A stretch of 64,000 nucleotides of DNA from Triticum aestivum (taxonomy: Eukaryota > Streptophyta > Magnoliopsida > Poales > Poaceae). The DNA is taken from NCBI RefSeq assembly GCF_018294505.1, contig NC_057803.1:688356678-688420677 (forward strand), written 5' to 3'. Of this stretch, positions 12,259 to 25,582 are shown piece by piece. Numbering within the stretch: the first letter of the stretch is position 1; each line of letters opens with the position of its first letter. The notes under the pieces are model-generated. The model was given only the letters and a program-made list of their open reading frames with translations. It ran no database searches and had not been told where the DNA came from. A program made the translations under genes and the position numbers.

Positions 12259-13951
12259 TGCTGGTGAACGTAGTAATTTCAAAAAAATTCCCACACACAC
12301 GCAAGATCATGGTGATGCATAGCAATGAGTGGGGAGAGTGTTGTCCACGTACCCTCGTAGACCGAAAGCGGAAGCATTAGCACAACATGGTTGATGTAGT
12401 TGTACGTCTTCATGATCCGACCGATCAAGTACCGAACATACGGCACCTCCGAGTTCAGCACATGTTCAGCCCGATGACGTCCCTCGAACTCCGATCCAGC
12501 CGAGTGTTGAGGGAGAGTTTCGTCAGTACGACGGCGTGGTGGCAATGATGATGTTCTACCGACGCAGGGCTTCGCCTAAGCACCGCTACAGTATTATCGA
12601 GGTGGACTATGGTGGAGGGGGGCACCGCACACGGCTAAAAGATCAAATGGTCAATTGTTGTGTCTATGGGGTGCCCCCTGCCCCCGTATATAAAGGAGCA
12701 AGGGGGTGCGGTAGGAGTAGGACTCCTCCCCTTTTCCTTGTTGGACTAGGAGAGAGAGGAGAAAGAGGTGGAGGAGGAGAAGGAAGGGGGGCGCCGCCCC
12801 CCTCTCCTTGTCCTATTCGGACTAGGGCGGAGGGGGCGCGGCCCATGCCCTGTCCGCCTCTCCTCTCTTTCCACCAAGGCCCACTAAGTCCCATTATGTC
12901 CCCGGGGGGTTCCAGTAACCTCCCGGTACTCTGGTAAAATCCTGATTTCACCCGGAACACTTCCGATATCCAAACATAGGCTTGCAATATATCAATCTTC
13001 ATGTCTCGACCATTTCGAGACTCCTCGTCATGTCCATGATCACACCCGGGACTCCGAACAACCTTCGGTACATCAAAACATATAAACTCATAATACAACT
13101 GTCATCGAACGTTAAGCATGCGGACCCTATGGGTTCGAGAACTATGTAGACATGACCGAGACACATCTCCGGTCAATAACCAATAGCGGAACCTGGATGT
13201 TCATATTGGCTCCCACATATTCTACGAAGATCTTTATCAGTCAGACCACATAGCAACATACGTTGTTCCCTTTGTCATCGGTATGTTACTTGCCCGAGAT
13301 TCGATCATCGGTATCTCAATACCTAGTTCAATCTCGTTACCGGCAAGTCTCTTTACTCGTTCCGTAATACATCATCCCGCAACTAACTCATTAGTTGCAA
13401 TGCTTGCAAGGCTTAAGTGATGTGCATTACCGAGAGGGCCTAGAGATACCTCTCCGACAATCGGAGTAACAAATCCTAATCTTGGAATACGCCAACCCAA
13501 CAAGTACCTTTGGAGACACCTGTAGAGCACCTTTATAATCACCCAGTTACGTTGTGACGTTTGGTAGCACACAAAGTGTTCCTCCGGTAAATGGGAGTTG
13601 CATAATCTCATAGTCATAGTAACATGTATAAGTCATGAAGAAAGCAATAGCATCATACTAAACGATCGTGTTTTAAGCTAGCGGAATGGGTCAAGTCAAT
13701 CACATCATTCTCCTAATGATGTGATATCATTAATCAAATGACAACTCTTTGTCTATAGTTAGGAAACTTAACCATCTTTGATCAACGAGCTAGTCAAGTA
13801 GAGGCATACTAGTGACATACTATTTGTCTATGTATTCACACATGTATTATGTTTCTGGTTAATATAATTCTAGCATGAATAATAAACATTTATCATGATA
13901 TAAGGAAATAAATAATAACTTTATTATTGCCTCTAGGGCATATTTCCTTCA
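12259..13951 (-). repeat. 5' LTR of Angela (1693 bp)
   Basis: In element orientation it runs from TGAAGGAAATATG (at 13951) to a terminal ...CACCAGCA (at 12259). Length matches the roughly 1.7 kb known for Angela and the 1717-bp solo LTR at 53221-54937. A GC-rich purine/pyrimidine tract and a TATA-like TATATA (near 12696) lie in the middle, where the promoter would be. Confidence 0.92.
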
Positions 13952-14632
13952 GAAACATCATAAGATCCAACTATAATAGCAAAGCTCGCAATACATCAAG
14001 ATCGTGCCAAATCAAGAACACGAAAGAGAGAGATCAAACACATAGCTACTAGTACATACCCTCAGCCCCAAGGGAGAACTACTCCCTCCTCGTCATGGAG
14101 AGCACCGAGATGATGAAGATGGCCACCGGAGAAGGATTCCCCCTCTGGCAGGATGCCGGAACGGGTCTAGATTGGCTTTCAGTGGCTACAGAGGCTTCTG
14201 GCGGCGGAACTCCCGATCTATTGTGCTCCCCGATCGTTTTAGGGTATATGGGTATATATAGGAGGAAAAAGTATGTCAGGAGAGCCACAAGGGGCCCACG
14301 AGGGTGGAGGGCGCGCCCTAGGGGGGTGGGCGCGCCCCCCTACCTCGTGGCTCCCTCATTTCTTTCCTGACGTGCACTCCAAGTCTGTCAGGTTGCTTTC
14401 CTTCCAAAAATAACTTCTCCAGAAGGTTTCATTCCGTTTTCGACTCCGTTTGATATTCCTTTTCTTCGAAACACTGAAACAAGGGAAAAACAGGAACTGG
14501 CACTGGGCTCTGGGTCAATAGGTTAGTCCCAAAAATAATATAAAAGTGGATAATAAAGCCCAATAATGTCCAAAACAAAAGATAATATAGCATGGAGCAA
14601 TCAAAAATTATAGATACGTCGGAGACGTATCA
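13952..14632 (-). repeat. 3' LTR of element A, truncated by Angela (681 bp kept)
   Basis: The LTR start TGATACGTCTCC reads leftward from 14632, directly after a polypurine tract, which makes it the 3' LTR. It contains the GC-rich hairpin with CCACGAGG/CCTCGTGG arms (14284-14356) and a TATA-like GGTATATATAGG near 14250. Its first 507 bases can be compared with 48305-48811 to date the insertion. Confidence 0.85.
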
Positions 14633-17600
14633 GCATCCCCAAGCTTAATTCATGCTCGTCCTCGAGTAGGTAAATGATAAAAACAGAATTTTTGATGCGG
14701 GGTGCTACTTGGCATAATTTCAATGTAATTCTTCTTAATTGTGGTATGAATATTCAGATCTGAAAGATTCAAGATAAAAGTTCATGTTGACATAAAAATA
14801 ATAATACTTCAAGCATACTAACTAAGTAATTATGTCCTCTCAAAATAACATGGCCAAAGAAAGTTCATCCCTACAAAATCATATAGTTTAATCATGCTCC
14901 ATTTTTGTCACACAAGAATGCTCTCATCATGCACAACCCCGATGACAAGCCAAGAAATTGTTTCATACTTTAGTAATCTCAAACTTTATAAACCTTCACG
15001 CAATACATGAGTGCGAGCCATGGATATAGCACTGTGGGTGGAATAGAATATGATGATGGGGGTTATGTGGAGAAGACAAAAAGGAGAAAGTCTCACATCA
15101 ACGAGGCTAATCAATGAGCTATGGAGATGCCCATCGATTGATGTTAATGCAAGGAGCAGGGATTGCCATGCAACGGATGCACTAGAGCTATAAATGTATG
15201 AAAGCTCAACAAAAGAAACTAAGTGGGTGTGCATCCAACTTGCTTGCTCACGAAGACCTAGGGCACTTGAGGAGGCCCATTGTTGGAATATACAAGCCAA
15301 GTTCTATAATGAAAAAATTCCCACTACTATATGAAAGTGACAAAACAAGAGACTCTCTATTATGAGGATTATGGTGCTAGTTTGAAGCATAAGTGTGGTA
15401 AAGGATAGTAGCATTGTCCCTTCTCTCTTTTTCTCTCATTTTTCTGGGCCTTCTCTTGTTTTCTTTTATGGCCTTTCTCTTTTTTGGGCCTTATCTCTCT
15501 TTTTTTATGGCCTTTCTCTTTTTTTATTCCTCACTTGGGACAATGCTCTAGAAAATGATGATCATCACACTTCTATTTATTTACAACTCAATGATTACAA
15601 CTCGATACTAGAACAAAGTGTGACTCTATATGAATGCCTCCGGCGGTGTACCGGGATTGCGATGAATCAAGAGTGACATGTATGAAAAATTATGAATGGT
15701 GGCTTTGCCACAAATACGATGTCAACTACATGATCATGCAAAGCAATATGACAATGATGATGTGTGTCATAATAAAGGAACTGTGGAAAGTTGCATGGCA
15801 ATATATCTCGGAATGGCTATGGAAATGCCATAATAGGTAGGTATGGTGGCTGTTTTAAGGAATATATGAGGAGGTTTATGTGTGAAAGAGTGTATCATAT
15901 CACGGGGTTTGGATGCACCGGCGAAGTTTGCACCAACTCTCAATGTGAGAAAGGACAATGCACGGTACGGAAGAGGCTAGCAATGATGGAAGGGTGAGAG
16001 TGCATATAATCCATGGACTCAACATTAGCCATAAAGAACTCACATACTTGTTGCAAAAATCTACAAGTCATCAAAACCCAAGCACTACGTGCATGCTCCT
16101 AGGGGGTAGATTGGTAGGAAAAGACCATCGCTCGTCCCCAACCGCCACTCATAAGGAAGACAATCAAATAACACCTCTTGTTTCAAATTTGTTACATAAT
16201 GTTTACTATACATGCATGCTACGGGACTTGCAAACTTCAACACAAGTATTTATAAAATTCACAACTACTCAACTAGCATGACTTTTAATATCACTACCTC
16301 CATGCCTCAAAACAATCATCAAGCATCAAACTTCTCTTAGTATTCAACACACTCATAAGAAAGTTTTTACTAGTCTTGAATACCTAGCATATTAGGATTA
16401 AGCACATTACCATGCTGTTTAAGACTCTCAAAATAATCTAAGTGAAGCATGAGAGTTCATTTATTTCTACAAAATAAAACCACCACCGTGCTCTAAAAGG
16501 ATATAAGTGAAGCACTAGAGCAAATGACAAACTACTCCAAAAGATATAAGTGAAGATCAATGAGTAGTCGAATAATTATGCAACTATGTGAAGACTCTGT
16601 AACATTTAATAATTTCAGATCTTGGTATTTTATTCAAACAGCAAGCAAAACAAAACAAAATAAAATGATGCTCCAAGCAAAACACATATCATGTGGCGAA
16701 TAAAAAATATAGCTCCAAGTAAAGTTACCGATGAACGAAGACGAAAGAGGGGATGCCTTCCGGGGCATCCCCAAGCTTAGGATTTTGGTTGTCCTCGAAT
16801 ATTACCTTGGGTTGCCTTGGGAATCCCCACTCTTAGGCTCTTGCCACTCCTTATTCCATAGTCCATCGAATCTTTACCCAAAACTTGAAAACTTCACAAC
16901 ACAAAACTTAACAGAAAACTCGTAAGCTCCGTTAGTTTAAGAAAATAAATCACCACTTAGGTACTGTTGTGAACTCATTCTAAATTCATATTGGTGTAAT
17001 ATATACTGTATTCCAACTTATCTATGGTTCATACCCTCCGATACTACTCATAGATTCATCAAAATAAGCAAACAACACATCGAAAACAGAATCTGTCAAA
17101 AACAGAACAGTCTGTAGTAATCTGGATCAAACGTATACTTCTAGAACCCCAAAAATTCTAAAATAAATTTCTGGACCTGAGGAATTTATCTATTAATCAT
17201 CTTCAAAAATAATTAACTAAATATCACTCTCCAAATAAAAATGGCATCAATTCTCGTGAGTGCTAAAGTTTCTGTTTTTTACAGCATGATCATAAAGACT
17301 TCACCCAAGTCTTCCCAAAGGTTCTACTTGGCACAAACACTAATTAAAACATAAAACCACATCTAAACAGAGGCTACATGAATTATTTATTACTCAACAG
17401 GAGCAAAAAGCAAGGAACAAAAATAAAATTGGGTTGCCTCCCAACAAGCGCTATCGTTTAACGCCCCTAGCTAGGCATGATGGTTTCAATGATGCTCACA
17501 TAAAAGATAAGAATTGAAACATAAAGAGAGCATCATTAAGAATATGACTACCACATTTAAGTCCAACCCACCTCCTATGCATAGGGACTTTGTGAGCAAA

Positions 17601-17640
17601 CAACTTGTGGGAACAAGAATCAACTTGCATAGGAAGGTAA
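14633..17640 (-). other. Non-coding 3' internal region of element A, starting with the polypurine tract
   Basis: The minus-strand motif AAGCTTGGGGATGC (14633-14646) directly precedes the 3' LTR and is the polypurine tract for plus-strand priming. The next 3 kb have no credible gene. They hold a pyrimidine-rich tract with repeated GGCCTTTCTC (15415-15535) and a second full copy of the polypurine-like motif (16765-16778), which lies in a hairpin with arms GGGGATGCC/GGCATCCCC (16749-16772). The same landmarks occur in mirror orientation in element C at 43432-46724. Confidence 0.75.
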
Positions 17641-17653
17641 AACAAGCATAACT

Positions 17654-19278
17654 TCAAAACTTTAAGCACATAGAGAGGAAACTTGATATTATTGCAATTC
17701 CTACAAGCATATATTCCTCCCTCATAATAATTTTCAGTATCATCATGAATGAATTCAACAATATAACCATCACATAGAGCATTCTTTTCGGGTGATCTAT
17801 AAGCATAGAAAATTTACTACTCTCTACATAAGCAAAATTCTTCTCAATCGGAATAGTGGGAGTATCATAAGAGACTCGAATACTATAAATTGTTTCCACA
17901 TTAAAAGAGTAATGTTCAGAAAAAGGGTAATCATAATCATGACAAGTTTTATAAATATAATCATCACTACTTTTCATAGCATAAGTATCATCACAATAAT
18001 CATCATAGGTAGGAGGCATGCTATCATTATAAATTTGCATATCAAAACTTGGGAGACTAAAAATATCATCTTCATTAAACATAGCATCCCCAAGATTGGG
18101 ACAAACATTAATTGCAGCAAATATATTCTCAAAAACATAATCTTAATCAAACATAGCATCCCCAAGCTTGGGCCTTTCCATATCATAAGCATAATCACTC
18201 TCATCATTAATAGTATGGATAGCACCAATAGTATAACAATTATCATATCTTCCAAGCAAGTGCCAAAAAGATTTTAAAGATCATAAGAAGTATCATTATC
18301 TTCCCAATCATAATCATCACAACAAGCAATAGGCATAACGAGATCATCATCAAGTGCATCATCTTCCACAATTATTTTTGATTCATTTTCATGAGGCACA
18401 ACAATAATAGGAGCAACATTATTTGGGAGAGATATGTTTTTACCTCTCTTCCTTTTTATTTTCTTCTTCTTCACCTCATGTGTGGGTTCAATCCTCTTTT
18501 TGGAGCCCCTTATTAATGAGATTGGTTGAATAGAAGGCTCCTCCTCGTTACCTGATTCATCATAAGAAATAATAGGAGAATATTGGGAAGTCTCTTCCCT
18601 TTCGTTTGTATTCTCTTCATCTTCTATTTGTTTTGTTCTCTTTATGTAATTGACAATATAAGGATTTTCAATGCAATTCACCATGCAATACATATAAATT
18701 TCCTCTAGATCAAAATGAAAAACTCTATCAAGGGCAAATTTTTGAATATCCTTAGTTATACATTTCATTTCTTCATAACCCAAGAGAAAACTAAGTTCAT
18801 TATGATGTGCAAGGGAAATCCAGTCATCACAATTTTTGGACACAATACGATCATGAAACAATTTGCATTGGGTACTGAAATGATCATGTTCATTGCAAAG
18901 TTCACAAGTACGGCTAAGAAAATTTAAATTTTCAGCACAAACATCTAGCCTTTCTTGCAACCATTTAGTTTCTAAATGCTTATGCCTCTTGCAATATCTA
19001 TCTTCCCTATTTGGTGTGTACTAGCAAACCCAATGCACTCCACAAAAGTTGACATGTTTATAGGAGACATTTTCATCATAACTAGTGCAATCATCATTAG
19101 TACTATGGATATTCAAGGAGTTCGTACTAACAACATTGCAATCATGCTCATTATTCAAAGATTTAGTGCCAAACATTTTAATGCATTCTTCTTCTAGCAT
19201 TTGAGCACAATTTTCCTTTCCATCATACTCAGGAAAGATATTAAAAAGATGAAGCGTATGAGGCAAACTCAATTCCAT
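17654..19278 (-). pseudogene. Sabrina-type gag-like ORF with CCHC knuckle, broken
   Basis: On the minus strand the frame starts at 19278 (MELSLPHTLHLFNIFPEYDG) and continues in pieces at 18960-18274 and 18082-17654. The middle piece has a perfect CX2CX4HX4C motif (CELCNEHDHFSTQC, about 18915-18874). It then carries a highly basic stretch (KKRIEPTHEVKKKKIKRKRG) and an acidic tail. This suggests a nucleic-acid-binding gag-like protein, although no capsid domain is recognisable to me. Stops and frameshifts break it after ...GVHWVC, after ...DTSYDL and near 17780. The intact 254-codon frame of element C (30031-30795) matches both ends but lacks the middle with the knuckle. Confidence 0.7.
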
Positions 19279-19374
19279 TTTTTATAGTTTTCTTTTATAA
19301 ACTAAAGTAGTGCTAAAACAAGAAACAAAAAGATTCGATTGCAAGATCTAAAGATATACCTTCAAGCACTCACC

Positions 19375-19392
19375 TCCCCAGCAATGGCGCGA
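19375..19392 (-). other. Primer-binding site of element A
   Basis: The minus strand reads TCGCGCCATTGCTGGGGA, a decayed form of TGGCGCCGTTGCCGGGGA as seen in D at 35187. It lies 13 bases inside the LTR end (19406), the same spacing as in B, C and D. Confidence 0.75.
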
Positions 19393-19405
19393 GAAAAGAG
19401 CTTTA

Positions 19406-20547
19406 TGTCTACTACACAACCTTCTTCTTGTAGACGTTGTTGGGCCTCCAAGTGCAGAGGTTTGTAGGACAGTAGCAAATTTCCCTCAAGTGGATGACCT
19501 AAGGTTTATCAATCCGTAGGAGGCGTAGGATGAAGATGGTCTCTCTCAAGCAACCCTGCAACCAAATAACAAAGAGTCTCTTGTGTCCCCAACACACCCA
19601 ATACAATGGTAAATTGTATAGGTGCACTAGTTCGGCGAAGAGATGGTGATACAAGTGGTATATGGATAGTAGATAAAGGTTTTTGTAATCTGAAAATATA
19701 AAAACAGCAAGGTAACTAATGATAAAAGTGAGTGTAAACGGTATTGCAATGCTAGGAAACAAGGCCTAGGGTTCATACTTTCACTAGTGCAAGTTCTCTC
19801 AACAATAATAACATAATTGGATCACATAACTATCCCTCAACATGCAACAAAGAGTCACTCCAAAGTCACTAATAGTGGAGAACAAACGAAGAGATTATGG
19901 TAGGGTACGAAACCACCTCAAAGTTATTCTTTCCAATCAATCCATTGGGCTATTCCTATAAGTGTCACAAACAGCCCTTGAGTTCGTACTAGAATAACAC
20001 CTTAAGACACAAATCAACCCAAACCCTAATGTCACCTAGATACTCCAATGTCACCTCAAGTATCTGTGGGTATGATTATACGATATGCATCACACAATCT
20101 CAGATTCATCTATTCAACCAACACATAGAACCTCAAAGAGTGCCCCAAAGTTCCTACCGGAGAATCACGACGAAAACGTGTGCCAACCCCTATGCATAGG
20201 TTCATGGGCGGAACCCGCAAGTTGATCACCAAAACATACATCAAGTGAATCACGTGATATCCCATTATCACCACAGATACGCACGGCAAGACATACATCA
20301 AGTGCTCTCAAATCTTTAAAGACTCAATCCAATAATAACTTCAAAGGGAAAACTCAATCCATTACAAGAGAGTAGAGGGGGAGAAACATCATAAGATCCA
20401 ACTATAATAGCAAAGCTCGCGATACATCAAGATCGTGCCAAATCAAGAACACGAGAGAGAGAGAGAGAGAGATCAAACACATAGCTACTGGTACATACCC
20501 TCAGCCCCAAGGGAGAACTACTCCCTCCTCGTCATGGAGAGCACCGG
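19406..20547 (-). repeat. 5' LTR of element A, distal part (1142 bp)
   Basis: The LTR ends at 19406 (minus strand ...GTAGTAGACA). It is interrupted at 20547 by Fatima-1 with target duplication ACCGG and resumes at 48305. Joined length is about 1644 bp, close to the 1651-bp 5' LTR of element C. It contains a (GA)n run at 20455-20470. Confidence 0.85.
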
Positions 20548-21019
20548 TGAGGGAGTCCTGGATTAGGGGGTCTCCGGACAGCCGGACTATATCCTTTGGC
20601 CGGACTGTTGGACTATGAAGATACAAGATTGAAGACTTCATCCCATGTCTGGATGGGACTCTCCTTGGCATGGAAGGCAAGCTAGGCAATCCGGATATGT
20701 AGATCTCCTCCCTTGTAACCGAATCTGTGTAACCCTAGCCCCCTCCGGTGTCTATATAAACCGGAAGGGGTTAGTCCGTAGGACACTGTACAATCATACC
20801 ATAGGCTAGCTTCTAGGGTTTAGCCTCTATGATCTCGTGGTAGATCAACTCTTGTAATACTCATATCATCAAGAACAATTAAGCAGGACGTAGGGTATTA
20901 CCTCCATCAAGAGGACCCAAACCTGGGTAAACATCGTGTCCCCTGCCTCCTGTTACCATCCGCCTTAGACGCACAGTTCGGGACCCCCTACCCGAGATCC
21001 GCCGGTTTTGACACCGACA
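20548..21019 (+). repeat. Fatima-1 5' LTR (472 bp)
   Basis: Starts TGAGGGAGTCCTGG and ends TTTTGACACCGACA, followed by a TTGGTGC primer-binding start at 21020. A clear TATA box (TCTATATAAA, 20751-20760) marks the likely promoter. Identical landmarks occur in the 3' LTR (TATA at 48037-48046) and in the solo LTR near 55130. Confidence 0.92.
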
Positions 21020-21255
21020 TTGGTGCTTTCATTGAGAGTTCCATTGTGCCATCACCGTAAGGCTCGATGGCTCCTTCGATCATCGGTAATGATGCGGTCC
21101 AGGGTGAGATTTTCCTCCCTGGATAGATCTTCGTATTCGGCGGCTTCGCACTGCAGGCCAATTCGCTTGGCCATCTGGAGCAGATCGAGAGCTACGCCCC
21201 TGGCCATCAGGTCAGGTTCGGAAACTTAAACTACACTGCTGACATCTGCGGAGAC

Positions 21256-23454
21256 TTGATCTTCGACGGATTCGATCCCATGTCAGGTGCGTCGCACAGT
21301 CATGACGAACATGACGTAACTCTGTCGTCGGACAGTATTCGGGAAATCGCATCTGCAACTACTCCGGCCGTCAATCCGGAGCAAATAGCGCCATCCGAGA
21401 GCGGAGGAATAGACCCCGCCATGGAGGCCGCACTCTCAGTGGCGATAGAGCCGGATACTGACTTCACCCCTTACGAGAGCCGTGTCGCCGAACGACTGGA
21501 TTCACCTCCGGCCATGGACTCCGAGCTGCTTACATCCATGCCCGTTGAATCCGACTGGGCGCCGATCATGGAGTTCACCTCCGCGGATATCTTTCAGCAC
21601 TCACCCTTCGGCGATGTGCTAAATTCATTAAGGTCTCTCTCCCTGTCAGGAGAGCCTTGGCTGAACTATGTCCGGCTAGAATGGGATGCGGATGATGAAG
21701 AAATTCGCTGCCCACCCACCACCCACTTAGTAGCCACTATCGACGATTTAACCGACATGCTCGACTTCAACTCCAAAGACATCGGCGGTATGGACGACGA
21801 TGCAGGAGACGAGCAGGAACCACCGCCCACAGGGTGCTGGACCGCTACCTCATCATACGACATATACATGGTGGACACCCCTAAAGAAGGCAATGGCGAC
21901 GAGACAGCGGAGGATGACCCCTCCAAGAAGCAACCCAAGCGCCAACGTCAGCGGCGCCGCTCTAAGTCCCGCCACAGCAAAAGTAGTGATACCGGCACAT
22001 GAGATAATAACACTCTGGATAGTGCCGAAGACAACCACAATCCCCTCCAGCACGATGTAGAGCCGGAGGATGAACAAGCTAGCCCCCCAGAGCAGGCAGC
22101 AGATGGAGAACCGGAGGAGGACAATTACATGCCTCCCTCCAAAGATGAGGCGAGCCTCGGCAACGACGAATTTATTGTTCATGAGGACCCCATCGAGCAG
22201 GAGCACTTCAAGCGCCGGCTTATGGCCACAACAAATAGCCTGAAGAAAAAGCAACAAAAGCTTCAAGCTAATCAAGACTTGCTAGCAGACAGATGGACCG
22301 AAGTCCTTGCGGTCGAGGAATACGAACTCGAGCGCCCCTCCAAGAGTTACCCAAAACGCAGGTTGCTACCTCACCTCGGGGAGGAAGCATTGAAACCTCA
22401 TTCACCAGTGTACGATGCGGTTGACTAGCCACTGCATGGTCGAGCCAGAGAGGCTTTTTTAGCCTAAAGTTCAGCCTGCACCCCGCCGCCACTCGATCAA
22501 AAATACCAAGGCCCGGGGCAACACACGGGACCTGCGAGACGTATTGGACAGTAAGGCAAAACTTGCAAGGTCAATATACGGGTCACGGGCACGTGCGCCA
22601 ACACGGGATGATGATCGTCACGCTGGATACACCAAAAGAAAATCCGGCCGGGCCGAATACAGCAGACAAGACTCATATGAACTGCGTTGTGATATAGCCC
22701 ATCACAGAGGCGCCGCACACCCCCTATGCTTCACTGATGAAGTTATGGATCACGAATTCTCGGAGAGTTTCAAACCCGTAAATATCGAATCATATGATGG
22801 TACAACAGATCCCGCTGTATGGATTGAGGATTTCCTCCTTCACATCCACATGGATCGTGGTGATGATCTACATGCCATCAAGTACCTCCCACTAAAACTC
22901 AAAGGACCAGCTCGGCATTGGCTGAATAGCTCGCCAGCAGACTCCGTCGGCAGTTGGGAGGATCTGGAAGACGCATTCCTCGACAACTTCCAGGGCACTT
23001 ATGTGCGACCACCGGATGTTGATGACTTGAGTCATATAACTCAGCAGCCAGGGGAATCGGCCAGGCAATTTTGGACTCGGTTCCTGACTAAGAAAAACCA
23101 AATTGTCGACTGTGCAGACACAGAGGCCCTCGCGGCATTCAAGCACAACATCCGTGATGAGTGGCTTGCCCACCACCTTGGCCAGGAGAAGCCGAAGTCT
23201 ATAGCAGCCCTCACGACACACATGAACCGCTTTTGTGCGGGAGAGAATAGATAGCTGGCTCGCAGCAATAACACATCGAGGAATCCGAACACTTCGAATA
23301 CCAAAGATGCCAACGGCAGACAATGTCGTAACAGACCAAAGCGTTGCAATAACGGCGATAACACCGAGAATACGGCAGTTAATGCCGGATTCAGAGGCTC
23401 TAGATCCGGTCAGCGGAAAAAGCCATTTAAAAGAACTACTCCGGCTCCGTCCAG
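21256..23454 (+). pseudogene. Fatima-1 gag
   Basis: Gag N-terminus is open from 21256 to 22002, then after a TGA continues in the same frame to about 22428 with an acidic region and a coiled-coil-like stretch. After a frameshift it is open from about 22500 to 23254 and contains the capsid-like Retrotrans_gag domain (about 22750-23250: ESYDGTTDPAVWIEDFLLHI, LPLKLKGPARHWLNSSP, LEDAFLDNFQGTY, QFWTRFLTKKNQI). A TAG at 23252 follows ENR, after which the same frame runs on to an atypical His/Cys cluster (C-x2-H-x8-H-x4-C near 23490). Gag forms the particle around element RNA; at least three lesions disable it here. Confidence 0.82.
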
Positions 23455-23455
23455 C

Positions 23456-24385
23456 TTGGATCGCATACTGGATCACTCGTGTCAAATCCACGGCACCCCC
23501 GACAAGCCAGCCAATCACAGCAACAGAAAATGTTGGGTGTTCAAGCAGGCCGGCAAGTTAAATGCCGAAAACAAGGACAAGGGGCTGCATAGTGATGACG
23601 AGGAGGAGCCCCGGCTGCCAAACACGGGAGGACAGAAGGGGTTCCCCCCACAGGTGAAGACGGTGAACATGATATACGCAACCCACATTCCCAAGAGGGA
23701 GCGGAAGCGTGCACTAAGGGACGTCTATGCGATGGAGCCCGTCGCCCCAAAGTTCAACCCATGGTCTGCTTGCCCAATCACCTTTGATCACGGGGACCAC
23801 CCCACGAGTATCCATCATGGCAGATCCTCCGCACTGGTCCTAGACCCCATCATCGACGGATTTCACCTCACTCGAGTCCTTATGGACGGCAGCAGCAGCC
23901 TGAACCTGCTCTATCAGGATACCGTGCGAAAAATGGGCATCGATCCCTTGAGGATCGAACCCACCAAAACCACCTTTAAGGGCGTCATCCCAGGTGTAGA
24001 GGCCCATTACACGGGCTCAATCACACTGGAAGTGGTCTTCGTATCACCGGACAACTTCCGAAGCGAGGAGTTAATCTTCGACATCGTCTCGTTCCGCAGT
24101 GGCTATCATGCACTGCTTGGACGAACTGCATTTGCAAAATCCAATGCAGTACTGCATTATGCATACCTCAAGCTCAAGATGCCAGGACCTCGGGGGGTCA
24201 TAACAGTGAATGGAAACACAGAACGCTCGCTCCGCACGGAAGAACACACTGCGGCCCTCGCAGCAGAAGCAGGAAGTAGCCTTTCAAGGCAAACCACTAA
24301 CTCGGTGATACAGCCCCCGAACACCTTGAAGCATGTCCGGAGTAAACTGCAACAGGATCGCCTGGCACATTCAGAGCTCACCTAG
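23456..24385 (+). pseudogene. Fatima-1 retropepsin-like protease region
   Basis: An open 309-codon frame continuous with gag. It shows a retropepsin-like fold: a DGSSSLNLLY active-site segment (usual form D-G-x-S in this family), a hydrophobic core and LLGRTAFAKSNAV near the end, as seen in plant Gypsy proteases. It then ends at a TAG (24383-24385) where reverse transcriptase would be expected. The protease would cleave the polyprotein. No RT, RNase H or integrase motif follows. Confidence 0.8.
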
Positions 24386-25582
24386 CAATTTGGCCCCCGT
24401 CCTAGTCCCAGTCAAGCAACGAAATCCGTGCCGCGCGTACATAATTACGCACTGAAAATACCATGGACATAGGTGGGGGCACGATCAGGGCACGTCCCAC
24501 AATGTGGCTTAACTGCCCTAGGGGTTGTATATCTTTATCATTTCTTTTCTCTTTCAGGGCCTAACTCTCGGGAAGCCCTTTCCGGTAGTACGATTGCCCG
24601 ACACATTACGAGAAGGAACAACCAAGGCGGGAAGAAGCTAAGATGTACACGGGAACCCCATGTGGTCTCTAATAATAATACCCGCTTTCTACTATCCACA
24701 CGCAGCTTGCCCTTGGATAGGACATTTCGAATAGTCCTACTTTCTGCTTATTGCACTACCTGTACCAGTACGCTTCGACGTATTATTTAAATAACAATGC
24801 ATAGCATTAGTCTATTATTGCATTATTCATTCTTTTTTTCCTTTATGTCCATTTACGACAATCCGCACCCGTAAATTCTGGTACGGTCAGTATGCCAGGG
24901 GCTGTCGTTTACCCCACAATACGGCGCGAGAAGTCCAAACACTTTCGACAGTGCGGCACCACGAACTTATAGCATTATATGCATCAGCTCCGAATCATGT
25001 CTTGGGTCAATAGTTGGGTTTTCCCGGCTCCCATGCTTTGGTACCTTACGTTCCGCTATATCGGCTAAGGTAGCGGTGGGAGAACTACTGCGATTGTGTT
25101 CCGGTTCTTCCGGACGAGCACCTCAGTAGAGAAAGCCGAAAACTAACTGTCATGATAAGGCGAGAGACTGGTCGCTGTTCGAGAGGTCTCAAGTCCTTAA
25201 AGACTTTTTCCGCTTCGGGCGAGGAGTCGGCCTTGTCCGGCTTAGGCATGTATAGTGCCCCAAATTCGGCCTTCCGAATACCAGGGGCTTCGCCAAAATT
25301 TCAAATTGTAGACTTCTATGGCTAAGTGAGAGTGATAAAGCCTTATAGTATGATTGCCTGGTTCGTTGTGCTAACCACCTCCCTTGAAGGACCCAAAATT
25401 GGGGTAAAGAGTGCTCAGGTTTATCCCAAACACCCCAGTACTAGTTACATGGGGGCAGAAACCGACGACTGGCCAACTCTCAGATTTTGTAAACGGACGC
25501 ACAGAAGGTAATATTTTAAATTCAAAAAGCATTGCATAGCGCAGATGAACTTGTTTCACATTACAGGATCACACAAGCATGT
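24386..25582 (+). other. Non-coding internal stretch of Fatima-1
   Basis: About 1.2 kb between the protease frame and the 3' end of the antisense gene. I see no pol motif in any frame, so the pol region was replaced or deleted. Short frames at 24473-24790 and 25326-25511 have no recognisable content. The join between gag/protease and this segment marks the point where the non-autonomous variant departs from a full Fatima element. Confidence 0.6.

Larger units (their letters stand above)
8032..13951 (-). mobile_element. Copia retrotransposon of the Angela/WIS family, interrupted by the Maximus-like element
   Basis: Minus-strand element with a 1693-bp 5' LTR, a Met-tRNA primer-binding site, a 1.2-kb leader and a gag-pol frame. 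It is cut at 8031/8032, within reverse transcriptase, by the Maximus-like insertion; the rest of RT, RNase H and the 3' LTR must lie beyond the left edge. The LTR start TGAAGGAAATATGCCCTAGA is typical of Angela/WIS, the most abundant Copia family in Triticeae. It sits inside the 3' LTR of element A. The bases that follow (GAAAC, 13952-13956) are the expected target duplication: the same GAAACATCATAAG stretch is uninterrupted in A's other LTR at 20387. Confidence 0.92.
13952..20547 (-). mobile_element. Element A, Sabrina-like Gypsy relative, segment 1 (3' LTR part, internal, 5' LTR part)
   Basis: Minus-strand element. From right to left it shows a 5' LTR (48811-48305 joined to 20547-19406 after removing Fatima-1), a primer-binding site, a gag-like reading region, about 3 kb of non-coding sequence, a polypurine tract and the start of the 3' LTR, which is cut by Angela at 13951. 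The LTR starts TGATACGTCTCC, the widespread terminus of the Sabrina/WHAM group. No protease, reverse transcriptase or integrase is present, so it must have moved with enzymes of a relative. Element C (28252-46883) is the same family in the opposite orientation. Confidence 0.82.

Noticed and set aside
12536..13098. Overlapping open frames of 133 and 144 codons on opposite strands.
   Set aside because: Both lie in the GC-rich purine/pyrimidine part of the Angela LTR and have low-complexity translations.
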